A stretch of 8,458 bases of DNA from Eubacteriales bacterium. Lineage in GTDB: Bacteria > Bacillota > Clostridia > Peptostreptococcales > Acidaminobacteraceae. Each line of letters opens with the position of its first letter. The first letter of the stretch is position 1. Positions 1 through 7,080 of the stretch are shown in pieces. The stretch spans positions 1 to 8,458 of the forward strand of contig DAOURC010000022.1 of NCBI GenBank assembly GCA_030625285.1, given 5' to 3'. The notes under the pieces are model-generated. The model made no database searches, was not told where the DNA came from, and saw only the letters and a program-made list of their open reading frames with translations. The position numbers and the translations under genes are program-made.

Positions 1-101
1 GCTGTTGCATCATCTTTATATTCTATTATAAACAATTCACTCTCGTCTGTCTTATATACTTTTTTCGCTTTACCCTCATATAGCATTTCTTTTTTTTCCA
101 T
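1..101 (-). CDS. purC: SAICAR synthase PurC, N-terminal fragment (runs off left edge)
   Basis: The reading frame starts at an ATG at 101 and stays open to the window edge, giving 33 residues. It begins [19 protein letters not shown], and the [10 protein letters not shown] stretch is the characteristic N-terminus and glycine/lysine-rich nucleotide-binding loop of PurC. The family joins CAIR and aspartate with ATP to make SAICAR in de novo purine synthesis, in the cytoplasm. A strong AAGGAGG ribosome binding site lies 9-10 bases upstream and overlaps the stop codon of purE, so the two are almost certainly co-transcribed and translationally linked. The order purE then purC matches consecutive reactions. 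Everything past residue 33 lies outside the window. Confidence 0.93.
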   Translation of the reverse strand, partial: MEKKEMLYEGKAKKVYKTDESELFIIEYKDDAT

Positions 102-115
102 TTTTTTATTCCTCC

Positions 116-613
116 TTATAAATAATTTTTTGTAATTTCAACGATTTTATCATTTTTCTTTAAAACTTCCAATCTCATTGTTTCACGATAATCTTTCATA
201 GATTGTTTCAATTCGTCGTATTTAACTGAAAGAATCTGTACTGCTAGAAGAGCTGCATTTTCCGCTCCGTTTATCGCTACAGTCGCAACAGGAATTCCCT
301 TTGGCATCTGAACAATCGACAAAAGAGAATCCAGTCCATCCATAGTAGATGATTTTATTGGTAATCCTATTACAGGCACAGTAGTTACCGAAGCTAAAAC
401 TCCTGGCAAATGCGCCGCTTTTCCTGCTGCCCCGATCAATAATTCAATTCCATTATCTTCTGCGGTTTTGGCAAATTCCAAAGCCTCGTCACTCGTTCTG
501 TGCGCAGATAAAACTCTCACTTCTACGCTGATATTGAATTCCTTGAGAATATCTAAACTTTTCTTTACAATTTCAAAATCTGAATCACTGCCCATTACAA
601 CTCCAATTTTCAT
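116..613 (-). CDS. purE: N5-carboxyaminoimidazole ribonucleotide mutase PurE
   Basis: A 165-residue cytoplasmic enzyme of normal PurE length. Visible motifs are GSDSD (8-12, phosphate/ribose loop), SAHRT (36-40), AAHLPG (66-71, with H68 at the place of the catalytic histidine) and [13 protein letters not shown] near 102-114. The spacing of H38 and H68 agrees with the two active-site histidines of E. coli PurE (offset of seven). The family interconverts N5-CAIR and CAIR (class I) or carboxylates AIR directly (class II). I favour class I from the motifs, but no purK is visible in this window to support it. I chose the ATG at 613 because AGAGGTG lies six bases upstream; the GTG at 622 sits inside that ribosome binding site. 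It follows purL by 20 bp and precedes purC by 14 bp. Confidence 0.96.
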   Translation of the reverse strand: MKIGVVMGSDSDFEIVKKSLDILKEFNISVEVRVLSAHRTSDEALEFAKTAEDNGIELLIGAAGKAAHLPGVLASVTTVPVIGLPIKSSTMDGLDSLLSIVQMPKGIPVATVAINGAENAALLAVQILSVKYDELKQSMKDYRETMRLEVLKKNDKIVEITKNYL

Positions 614-633
614 AACTAACACCTCTTCTTATT

Positions 634-3600
634 TTATTTGAAATAATCTACTCCTGCTTTAAACAGCTTTAAATCCTCTTTATTCGGAACATTGATTGCG
701 AGTTGTTTATCGATCCGCTCATTATGTCCCATTTTTCCTAAAATCCTTCCATCTGGACTTGTTATCGCTTCTATAGCATGAACAGATCCATTTGGATTAT
801 ACCTTGTGTCATATGTCGGCTCTCCAAATTCATCGACATATTGCATAGCAATCTGCCCGTTTTCTTCCAGCCATTTAAGCATCTTTTCATCTGCAACAAA
901 TCTTCCTTCTCCATGAGAGACCGGCGTTTTATAGATTGCATTCGGATCAGAATGCATCATCCAAGGAGATTTATTGGAAGCTACCTTTGTATACACCATT
1001 TGGGCCACATGTCGCCCTAATTTATTATATGTTAAAGTCGGATCATTTACTGAAAGTGTTCTAATATCTCCATATGGTACTAATCCCAATTTGATCAGCG
1101 CCTGAAAGCCATTACAAATTCCAAGCATAAGTCCGTCTCTGTTGTTCAACAAATCCATCAACGCTTCTTTAATTCTCGGATTCTTGAGAACTGAAGCTAT
1201 GAATTTACCCGAACCATCAGGTTCATCTCCTGCCGAGAAACCTCCTGCCAAGGTTATTATCTGTGATTTTTTGATTCCCTTGACAATTTCATCGATAGAT
1301 TGATCGATATCCGAGCTTCTTAAGTTCTTGAATACAAATGTATCTACATCGGCTCCTGCCTCTTCGAATTTATAAGCTGTATCGTATTCACAATTTGTAC
1401 CGGGGAAAACAGGAATAAATACTTTAGGTCTGATAATTCCTTTTCCTCTTTTATTTATCGATGGAATATAAAAATTATATGACTTTGCCTGTCCTTCTAC
1501 TTTTTTCTCTGTTGGAAATACCTTTTCTAAAGGTTTTTCCCAGGTTTTAATCAAATCTTCTATTCTATACGTTTTTTCATTCATTTGAATAACTTGTTTT
1601 TCAATTGTTTCTCCAATAATAACTCCATTATCTATCTTGTGATCTTTATTCATTTCTACTACTATCGATGCATATAAATCTTTCGCAGTATCACAATTGA
1701 TGTTTGCACCTATATGATTACCAAAGGTCATTTTAGCGATTGCACTGCCGATTCCGTGTTCTTCGACAACATACGCAGATTTGATTATGCCTTTGTCATT
1801 TAGCTCTTCTATCTCTTTATATATTTTTTCTAGACTTTCAAAATCAAATGTATGATCAACGTTTCTCTTAGCTTCGAATAAAGCGATCGAATTACCCTTT
1901 GATTTAAGTTCTGGACTTATTACATCTTTGATATTTCCAACACTTACAGCAAACGATATCAATGTAGGAGGTACATCTATTCTTATATCTCCATAAGAAT
2001 AAGTTCCGGACATTGAATCCTTGCCACCGATTGAAGCTAAATCGAAATAATCCATTACCGAGTTCGCTCCAAGCAAGGCGCTAAATGGTTTTCCCCATCT
2101 AACCGGATCATTTCCAAGTCTTTCAAAGTACTCTTGGAAAGTAAATCTAACCTTGTCTATTTTTCCACCCAACGCAACTTGCTTAGATAAAGACTCGACT
2201 ACAGAATACATTCCACCGTGGAAAGAACTCCATTTGCCGATCTTGGGATTATATCCATTACTTACAATTGAAACGGTATTTGTTTCTCCTTTTTCAACAG
2301 GTATCTTCGACACCATTCCTTGAATAGGAGTCATCAAATGTTCTCCACCATGGAAAGAAAGCACATTGTTTCTACCGATGGAATTATCAAATTGCTCCAC
2401 TAATCCTCTTTGAGACGCTTCATTTATATCGCTTAAACCATCGTATAAATCTTTTGATGTCTCTAAAGGATACTCGTTCATTTCAACAGATTCGACTTTA
2501 ACCTCGCCGTATGATTTCGCTCCTGCGGAATTTAAAAACTCTCTATCTAAATCTAAAATGGTATTGCCTCTCCATATCAATCTAAATCGATTATCATTTG
2601 TTACCTTAGCTACAACGCTTACTTCCAGATTTTCTTTTCTACATCCTTCAATGAAGTCGTCTAAATTTTCTTTAGCTATTACAACAGCCATTCTCTCTTG
2701 AGATTCACTGATAGAGAGCTCTGTACCATCGAGTCCTTCATATTTTTTTGGCATCAGATCGAGGTTGACTTCAACCGAGTCGGCAATTTCTCCAATAGCT
2801 ACAGAAACACCACCAGCGCCAAAATCATTGCTTCTTTTAATCAAACCACTTATTTTCGAATCTCTAAATAATCTTTGTATTTTTCGCTCGATAGGAGGAT
2901 TTCCCTTTTGCACTTCTGCTCCTGATACTTCTATCGACTTTTGATCGTGTATTTTGGAAGACCCTGTTGCTCCTCCAACTCCATCTCGACCGGTTCTTCC
3001 ACCAAATACGACTACTAGATCTCCCTCTACTGGAATATCTCTTAAAACATCTTTTTTAGGAGTCGCCCCGATAACAAATCCAACTTCCATTCTTTTAGCA
3101 AGAAATCCTGGATTATAATATTCTCTAACATATCCCGTATTAAGACCAATTTGATTTCCATACGAGCTAAAACCTTTAGCCGCGCCTTTAGTAATTGACC
3201 TCTGAGGTAGTTTTCCGGGAATGGTTTCCTCGATAGGAACTCTCGGATCTCCAGAGCCGCTGATTCTCATCGACTGATAAACATAACTTCTTCCCGATAG
3301 CGGATCTCTGATCGCGCCACCCAGGCATGTTGCCGCACCGCCAAATGGTTCAATCTCCGTCGGGTGATTGTGAGTTTCGTTTTTAAACATGATTAAATAC
3401 TCTTCATCGTGATTGTTTACATCTATATTGGCTACTACACTACAAGCATTTATTTCTTCTGATTCTTCAAGGTCGTCAAGTTTTCCCTTAGCCCTCATGT
3501 TTCTCATATTGATTGTAGCTAAATCCATAAGGGTGATATCTTTATTTTCTCTTCCTAGATTCTTTCTGGTATCAAGATATTTCTCATATGTATCATTTAA

Positions 3601-4332
3601 AACCTCAATGTTGTTTTCATCTAGTTCAACTGATTTTATACTTGTCATGAAGGTTGTATGCCTACAATGATCCGACCAATAAGTATCTAAAACCTTTATC
3701 TCAGTCAATGTAGGATTTTTACTCTCGGATTTAAAATACTCCCTAGTAGCCTTTAAATCGTCTATCGTCATGGCAAGACCTAAATCAACGATTAGATTCT
3801 TAAGTTCAGTCTCGTTAAACTCTATAAATCCTTCTAATGTTTTAATATCGCTCGGTACATTCGATTCGTTTGTCAAAGCCTTTGGAATACTGAGTCCGAT
3901 TTCTCTCGAGTCGACTGGATTTATTAAATATTTTTTCAACTTTATCAATTCTTTTTCAGAGATATCATCAAATACAAATATCTGAGATGCATTTATTTTA
4001 GGTTTGAGTTCACTATTTAAAAGCATCAAGCACTGCTCTGCCGAATCCGCCCTTTGGTCGTATTGACCAGGTAGATATTCCACTCTAAATGCTTTTTGAT
4101 TTTCTTTTAATTCAAAAGAATAAAAAAATTCATCCATATTCGGTTCAGACAGCACTTCACTAACCGCCATTTCAAAATCCGACTGAGATAAATTTTCTAT
4201 ATCGTAAACATTTATTATTTGCAGGTTCGAACTATTGATTTCCAATATCCCACTTATTTCATCGCGCAAATTATCCGCATGTACATCAAATCCATTTTTC
4301 TTTTTTACATATACTCTGTTAACATTCTTCAT
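634..4332 (-). CDS. purL: Phosphoribosylformylglycinamidine synthase, single-chain PurL
   Basis: A 1232-residue FGAM synthase that combines synthetase and glutaminase in one chain. It converts FGAR, glutamine and ATP to FGAM, the fourth step of de novo purine synthesis. The synthetase part shows DTYWSDHCRHTTF (216-228) and KNETHNHPTEIEPFGGAAT (317-335), the ATP/FGAR-binding signatures. The C-terminal glutamine amidotransferase begins near VFIPVFPGTNCEYDTA. It has its nucleophile C1073 in GICNGFQ, then H1140 and E1142 in SHGEGR, so the catalytic triad is intact. The chain is slightly shorter than the roughly 1290-residue proteobacterial enzyme, as in the clostridial-type subfamily. The start is the ATG at 4332, because GGAGG lies eight bases before it; the in-frame ATG at 4347 overlaps that site. 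This is the first gene of the purL-purE-purC operon. Confidence 0.97.
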   Translation of the reverse strand: MKNVNRVYVKKKNGFDVHADNLRDEISGILEINSSNLQIINVYDIENLSQSDFEMAVSEVLSEPNMDEFFYSFELKENQKAFRVEYLPGQYDQRADSAEQCLMLLNSELKPKINASQIFVFDDISEKELIKLKKYLINPVDSREIGLSIPKALTNESNVPSDIKTLEGFIEFNETELKNLIVDLGLAMTIDDLKATREYFKSESKNPTLTEIKVLDTYWSDHCRHTTFMTSIKSVELDENNIEVLNDTYEKYLDTRKNLGRENKDITLMDLATINMRNMRAKGKLDDLEESEEINACSVVANIDVNNHDEEYLIMFKNETHNHPTEIEPFGGAATCLGGAIRDPLSGRSYVYQSMRISGSGDPRVPIEETIPGKLPQRSITKGAAKGFSSYGNQIGLNTGYVREYYNPGFLAKRMEVGFVIGATPKKDVLRDIPVEGDLVVVFGGRTGRDGVGGATGSSKIHDQKSIEVSGAEVQKGNPPIERKIQRLFRDSKISGLIKRSNDFGAGGVSVAIGEIADSVEVNLDLMPKKYEGLDGTELSISESQERMAVVIAKENLDDFIEGCRKENLEVSVVAKVTNDNRFRLIWRGNTILDLDREFLNSAGAKSYGEVKVESVEMNEYPLETSKDLYDGLSDINEASQRGLVEQFDNSIGRNNVLSFHGGEHLMTPIQGMVSKIPVEKGETNTVSIVSNGYNPKIGKWSSFHGGMYSVVESLSKQVALGGKIDKVRFTFQEYFERLGNDPVRWGKPFSALLGANSVMDYFDLASIGGKDSMSGTYSYGDIRIDVPPTLISFAVSVGNIKDVISPELKSKGNSIALFEAKRNVDHTFDFESLEKIYKEIEELNDKGIIKSAYVVEEHGIGSAIAKMTFGNHIGANINCDTAKDLYASIVVEMNKDHKIDNGVIIGETIEKQVIQMNEKTYRIEDLIKTWEKPLEKVFPTEKKVEGQAKSYNFYIPSINKRGKGIIRPKVFIPVFPGTNCEYDTAYKFEEAGADVDTFVFKNLRSSDIDQSIDEIVKGIKKSQIITLAGGFSAGDEPDGSGKFIASVLKNPRIKEALMDLLNNRDGLMLGICNGFQALIKLGLVPYGDIRTLSVNDPTLTYNKLGRHVAQMVYTKVASNKSPWMMHSDPNAIYKTPVSHGEGRFVADEKMLKWLEENGQIAMQYVDEFGEPTYDTRYNPNGSVHAIEAITSPDGRILGKMGHNERIDKQLAINVPNKEDLKLFKAGVDYFK

Positions 4333-4430
4333 ATAGGATTCCTCCATAATCTAATTTCACTTTTATTTTACCATCCTTTAATATATAATGATAATTAATA
4401 TAATTAATACTTGTTATTAGGAGTGCTTAT
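4333..4430. promoter_or_regulatory. Divergent purL / lysR promoter spacer
   Basis: These 98 AT-rich bases must hold both promoters. For purL (minus strand) a plausible pair is TTATCA (4389-4394) and TAAAAT (4365-4370) with an 18-bp spacer. For lysR (plus strand) TATAAT hexamers occur at 4384-4389 and 4399-4404, but no good -35 is seen. The element ATTAAT-ATA-ATTAAT (4394-4408) and a looser inverted repeat (AATGATAA around 4387 against TTGTTATT around 4411) could be a LysR-type T-N11-A operator, though in such AT-rich DNA this is weak. The ribosome binding site of lysR is AGGAG at 4419-4423, seven bases before its ATG. No riboswitch or leader terminator is visible. Confidence 0.4.
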
Positions 4431-5324
4431 ATGAATATAAACTATGAACTATACAAAGTTTTTTATAACGTCGCAAAAAATATGAATTTTTCAAGAGCGG
4501 CAGATTCTCTTTTTGTGACCCAATCTTCTGTTTCTCAATCCATTAAACTCCTTGAGAAACAATTGGGGATTTCTCTGTTTTTTAGAAATGGCAAGCGTAT
4601 ATCTTTAACTCAAAGCGGTAAAATTCTATTCGAACATCTAGAAACCGCCTTCACCGAGATTACAATAGCTGAAAATTTCATAGACAGTTATAAAGCGGTT
4701 GAAATCGGAGAACTAAAAATCGGAGCCAGTGATACCATTTGCAAACATTATCTTCTAGAAATCTTTGAAGAATTTCATCAGCGATATCCAAAAATCAAGT
4801 TATTGATAGACAATCAACCTTCACCAAAAACCAAACATGAAGTTGTTACGGGTCAACTTGACTTGGGATTTATCAATCACGATTACGACAAAACCGACTC
4901 GAGATTCAACTATATCGATTTTTATACTTTGGATGAGATATTTTTCACCAGCAACCACTATAAAATATTGAAAGACAAAATCCTGAGACTTGAAGATTTC
5001 AGCAAATACCCATTTATCTCTTTAAAAAAACATACGAGCACAAGAAATTTTCTAGAAAATGTATTTTCTGCGTCTAGTCTGTCTCTTCAACCAGAGGTTG
5101 AACTTATAAGCGTGGATCTTATAGTCGATTTAGTTAAAGCGGGTTTCGGCATTGGATTTGCAGATAGAAAAGTAATTCAGGATAATCAAAATAATAAACT
5201 TATAGTGATAAAAACCACTTTTGATATCCCAAAGAGAAAAATTTCTTTGATAACCAACAAAAAAACTCCTCTCAATCAAGCAGCTAAGGCTTTCATTTCA
5301 ATAGTTGATTCATACAAAAAATAA
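4431..5324 (+). CDS. LysR-family transcriptional regulator
   Basis: A 297-residue protein of standard LysR length. The winged helix-turn-helix occupies roughly residues 3-62, with the typical FSRAADSLFVTQSSVSQSIK recognition region (20-39) followed by LEKQLGISLFFRNGKRISLTQSG. The effector-binding domain begins near residue 93 (IGELKIGASDTI) and includes FHQRYPKIKL, which fits the periplasmic-binding-protein fold of the family. The ligand cannot be told from sequence. The gene is divergent from the purL operon across 98 bp. Family members often regulate the divergent neighbour and themselves, so control of purLEC is possible but unproven. It is also convergent with the HesB-like selenoprotein gene and shares a terminator with it. 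No membrane segment or truncation is visible. Confidence 0.93.
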   Translation: MNINYELYKVFYNVAKNMNFSRAADSLFVTQSSVSQSIKLLEKQLGISLFFRNGKRISLTQSGKILFEHLETAFTEITIAENFIDSYKAVEIGELKIGASDTICKHYLLEIFEEFHQRYPKIKLLIDNQPSPKTKHEVVTGQLDLGFINHDYDKTDSRFNYIDFYTLDEIFFTSNHYKILKDKILRLEDFSKYPFISLKKHTSTRNFLENVFSASSLSLQPEVELISVDLIVDLVKAGFGIGFADRKVIQDNQNNKLIVIKTTFDIPKRKISLITNKKTPLNQAAKAFISIVDSYKK

Positions 5325-5325
5325 A

Positions 5326-5350
5326 AAAAGCATTCTAAACGAATGCTTTT
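5326..5350. terminator. Bidirectional terminator between lysR and the HesB-like gene
   Basis: A perfect 10-bp inverted repeat, AAAAGCATTC (5326-5335) and GAATGCTTTT (5341-5350), encloses a five-base loop. On the minus strand the stem is followed by a run of seven T, a good intrinsic terminator for the gene at 5355-5669. On the plus strand the trailing T run is short (CTTTTCTG), so termination of lysR may be weaker. It lies two bases after the lysR stop and four bases beyond the stop of the minus-strand gene. Confidence 0.85.
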
Positions 5351-5354
5351 CTGA

Positions 5355-5669
5355 TTAACTACATGAACCGCTGCATGAACTACAGTCTGTTTCTTCTTGC
5401 TCAGTTGGAGCGACTAAATATCCGCCGCCTAAAAACTCGACTTTAAAGTCACCAAATTGTTCAAATATCATATTTTCCATAACAAAGTTTACGCCTTCGT
5501 AAGTATCATTATGGTCATCTTCCTTTAACTCATCCAGAGCTAAACCAAAACTTGGACCCGCTCAGCCCATTCCAGAAATAAATATTCTTACGTTTTTCGG
5601 TTGTTCAGTTTGACCAACAATTATTTTTTTAATTTCATTTGCCGTTTCAGCATTTGAATAAATTTTCAA
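5355..5669 (-). CDS. HesB/IscA-like selenoprotein with in-frame UGA (Sec36)
   Basis: Reading through one UGA at 5562-5564 gives a continuous 104-residue protein. It starts MKIYSNAETANEIKK, carries ISGMGUAGPSFGLALDEL (31-48) and ends TDCSSCSGSCS. The G-x-G-[C/U]-x-GPSFGLALDE block is the hallmark of the HesB-like branch of the IscA/HesB iron-sulfur cluster protein fold, where Cys is usual at U36. Selenocysteine-containing HesB-like proteins are an established bacterial group. U36 and C96, C99 and C103 would be the candidate metal, cluster or redox ligands; the exact function is unknown. The start is a TTG at 5669 with AGGAGGT seven bases upstream (5677-5683). An in-frame TAG lies 15 bases before the TTG, and the next ATG is at residue 34, which forces this choice. 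The gene has its own promoter and terminator. A conventional caller would stop at residue 35. Confidence 0.88.
5532..5557 (-). promoter_or_regulatory. Bacterial SECIS-like stem-loop downstream of the UGA
   Basis: Counting from the base after UGA, bases 6-9 (UCCA) pair with 26-29 (UGGA). Bases 10-13 (AGUU) pair with 21-24 (AGCU) including one G-U pair. C25 is bulged and a G-U pair can close the base. The seven-base apical loop UUGGUUU (5542-5548) presents GGU 16-18 bases after the UGA. E. coli fdhF likewise presents GGU in its SECIS loop at a similar distance. This is where SelB would be expected to bind so that the UGA is decoded as selenocysteine. The fold was done by eye; no energy was computed. 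Confidence 0.7.
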
Positions 5670-5701
5670 TTGAAATACCTCCTATTTCCTAAGCTCGTTA
5701 T

Positions 5702-5730
5702 AGTATAAATCAAATCATTTTAATTGTAAA
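5702..5730 (-). promoter_or_regulatory. Promoter of the HesB-like selenoprotein gene
   Basis: On the minus strand TTTACA (5725-5730) and TATACT (5702-5707) are separated by exactly 17 bp, each one base from consensus. Transcription would begin near 5695, giving a leader of about 25 bases that contains the AGGAGGT ribosome binding site. The gene therefore appears to be an independent single-gene unit. Confidence 0.65.
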
Positions 5731-5839
5731 GTATTTTCATTAATATTCCTCTTAATATTCAATTTCACTAATATTATTATATTACAATATTCTAATAAAT
5801 TAATTTTTTTATGAATTTTCCTTTCATTTATTAAGAAAA
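5731..5839. other. Very AT-rich spacer with no recognised gene
   Basis: This stretch is almost entirely A and T with no open reading frame of note on either strand. Together with the hairpins at 5856-5939 it forms about 330 bp of non-coding DNA between the selenoprotein gene and the ATPase remnant. Apart from a possible upstream AT-rich element for the neighbouring promoter I see nothing specific in it. Confidence 0.5.
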
Positions 5840-5855
5840 TATAATAAACTATAAA

Positions 5856-5882
5856 AGATAAGCTAATTATATTAGTTTATCT
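5856..5882. terminator. Hairpin 1, possible minus-strand terminator or sRNA stem
   Basis: AGATAAGCTAAT (5856-5867) and ATTAGTTTATCT (5871-5882) form a 12-bp stem with one G-U or A-C position and a three-base loop. Read on the minus strand the stem is followed by TTTTATAG, so it could end transcription coming from the kinase/partner operon. On the plus strand it lies just after a TATAAT at 5840-5845 and could instead be the 5' stem of a short RNA. Confidence 0.45.
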
Positions 5883-5911
5883 CATCTGAATCCCTACTAA
5901 TATGGCATTGT

Positions 5912-5947
5912 AAAAGAACATTTGTTAAAATGTTCTTTTGCATTTTT
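5912..5947 (+). terminator. Hairpin 2 with plus-strand T run
   Basis: AAAAGAACATTT (5912-5923) and AAATGTTCTTTT (5928-5939) form a perfect 12-bp stem around a GTTA loop. On the plus strand GCA and then TTTTTT (5943-5948) follow closely, as in an intrinsic terminator. There is no plus-strand gene immediately upstream, so what it terminates is unclear; a short RNA beginning near 5850 is one possibility. Confidence 0.5.
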
Positions 5948-6002
5948 TGGAGTAAATTAATTCAACAATCTTTCATACATCGTTATTCTATTAAGTCAAA
6001 CT

Positions 6003-6179
6003 CTATCTTATCAAACTTTCTGTTTCATTTTTAATAAGTCCAATTGCCCATAGCGGCAAATTCAATAACCAATCTTCTTGCTTATAATCTGTCATAGCTG
6101 TACGAATCGATATTTTAGGCGAAAATTTCTCATAATAAGTTCTAAGACTTTTGGCTTTTAGATTTGTTTCTGCAACTGT
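6003..6179 (-). pseudogene. C-terminal remnant of an AAA/DUF4143-type ATPase
   Basis: A frame of 58 residues ending in TAG at 6003 reads TVAETNLKAKSLRTYYEKF, then PKISIRTAMTDYKQEDWLLN and LPLWAIGLIK. The VxAExNLKAKSL stretch followed by a YxxWLxNLPLWAI-type ending resembles the C-terminus of the common AAA ATPases with a DUF4143 domain. In those proteins it is part of the PD-(D/E)XK-like tail (VEVKAEENLKAKSL). There is no start codon or ribosome binding site, a TAG stands immediately upstream, and the rest of the gene (normally about 400 residues) is absent. The remnant begins 40 bp after the stop of the HTH-domain gene, so arrival of that operon, or a deletion, may have removed the rest. The identification is from memory of the family and is moderately certain. 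Confidence 0.6.
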
Positions 6180-6219
6180 CTACTACCTACTATAAATTTT
6201 TGAATTAGCCACTATACTC

Positions 6220-7080
6220 CTATTTAGGTTCCCTTCCAAGATCTTCGCCCATAATATTGTTATGAGACTCCTTAAATTCTTTAATGTGACGGTAAAAAGT
6301 GCTTTTTGATTGGATCCCAAGTTCTTTCATGGCCTCTTCGACAGTAATTTCTTTCCTCTTCCTTTTTTCGATGATTTCTTCCAGCAACGGCAATGAAACA
6401 TCAATCTTCTTTCTACCGACATATTTCTTATCCTTTTTTGCCTTGTTTATACCTGCCTCTTGCTTCCTACTTCTTTTCCTGCGCTCGTTTTCATATAGTG
6501 TATATATCAGCTTGTGCATGTATTTTCTGTTGCTTTCATCAATAAAGAGTTCTTCTGTTCTCAAGCTTGCTCCCTGCGAAATCACATCAAGAAGGAACTT
6601 CAATAATTTATAATTGTCTGTTGAAATTTCCTTTATATCGTCAATAATAAATTCATCACCATAATTTGCTGCACCTGAAGAAAAACGGGTCCGAGGTTCA
6701 TGATATGCCTCTACAATGAAATTGTCTCCAGTATATATTTTCTTTGTACGGATCAGCCATTCAAGATTGTCGAGATATTCCAATCCAACTTCATCTAAAA
6801 GTTCCCAAAGGTCTTCTCGATTCTCTTGAGGAGTGCGTTCATAGATAAATGTCGGTATCTTGTTTTCTCTAATATAAACATTTTTTTTCAAATCCATGTT
6901 CAAACCCGGAATACCTTGAAACACTTTATCATCCAGCAACTCGATTACATTGTAGTAAGGTTTAAAAATGTATTCAAATGTATCATTTTCGTAATAAATT
7001 TGCTCCAAAAAACAAACCGGATATTTAATTTTCAATTTGTCCACAGCAAAAATAGTTGCTTTAGTTTGATGTTTTTTCAT
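6220..7080 (-). CDS. Kinase partner: unknown N-domain fused to a serine-recombinase-type DNA-binding arm
   Basis: A 286-residue cytoplasmic protein in two parts. Residues 199-270 are highly basic and resemble the C-terminal arm of serine recombinases. The linker RKQEAGINKAKKDKKYVGRK (205-224) matches the usual RQxEGIxxAKxxGxYxGRK pattern. A helix-turn-helix follows (ITVEEAMKELGIQSKSTFYR, 245-264). The recombinase catalytic domain is absent, so this is a DNA binder and not a recombinase. Residues about 20-125 are not a family I can name with certainty. The layout FEY...GIPGL...IPTFIYERTPQENRED...LEWLI...YTGDNF is compatible with the small N-subdomain of HipA (HipS-like), which is inference. 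The ATG at 7080 overlaps the kinase gene by 20 bp with only a weak ribosome binding site, so translation is probably coupled. It is the likely antitoxin/repressor of the pair; no terminator follows directly. Confidence 0.72.
   Translation of the reverse strand: MKKHQTKATIFAVDKLKIKYPVCFLEQIYYENDTFEYIFKPYYNVIELLDDKVFQGIPGLNMDLKKNVYIRENKIPTFIYERTPQENREDLWELLDEVGLEYLDNLEWLIRTKKIYTGDNFIVEAYHEPRTRFSSGAANYGDEFIIDDIKEISTDNYKLLKFLLDVISQGASLRTEELFIDESNRKYMHKLIYTLYENERRKRSRKQEAGINKAKKDKKYVGRKKIDVSLPLLEEIIEKRKRKEITVEEAMKELGIQSKSTFYRHIKEFKESHNNIMGEDLGREPK

Noticed and set aside
3413..3985. Plus-strand open frames opposite purL (3413-3670 and 3770-3985).
   Set aside because: They are antisense shadows of the conserved PurL coding sequence with low-complexity translations.
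4333..4430. A purine (guanine/PRPP) riboswitch upstream of purL.
   Set aside because: No conserved three-way junction core or leader terminator is visible, and the predicted purL leader would be only about 25-30 bases.
5562..5564. In-frame TGA read as a nonsense mutation making the HesB-like gene a pseudogene.
   Set aside because: The frame, family motif, Cys tail, promoter, ribosome binding site and terminator are all intact. The TGA replaces exactly the conserved Cys and is followed by a SECIS-like stem-loop.
6220..7080. Annotating the HTH-arm protein as a serine recombinase or resolvase.
   Set aside because: Only the C-terminal arm resembles that family. The N-terminal part has no recognisable catalytic serine/arginine motif set of a recombinase.
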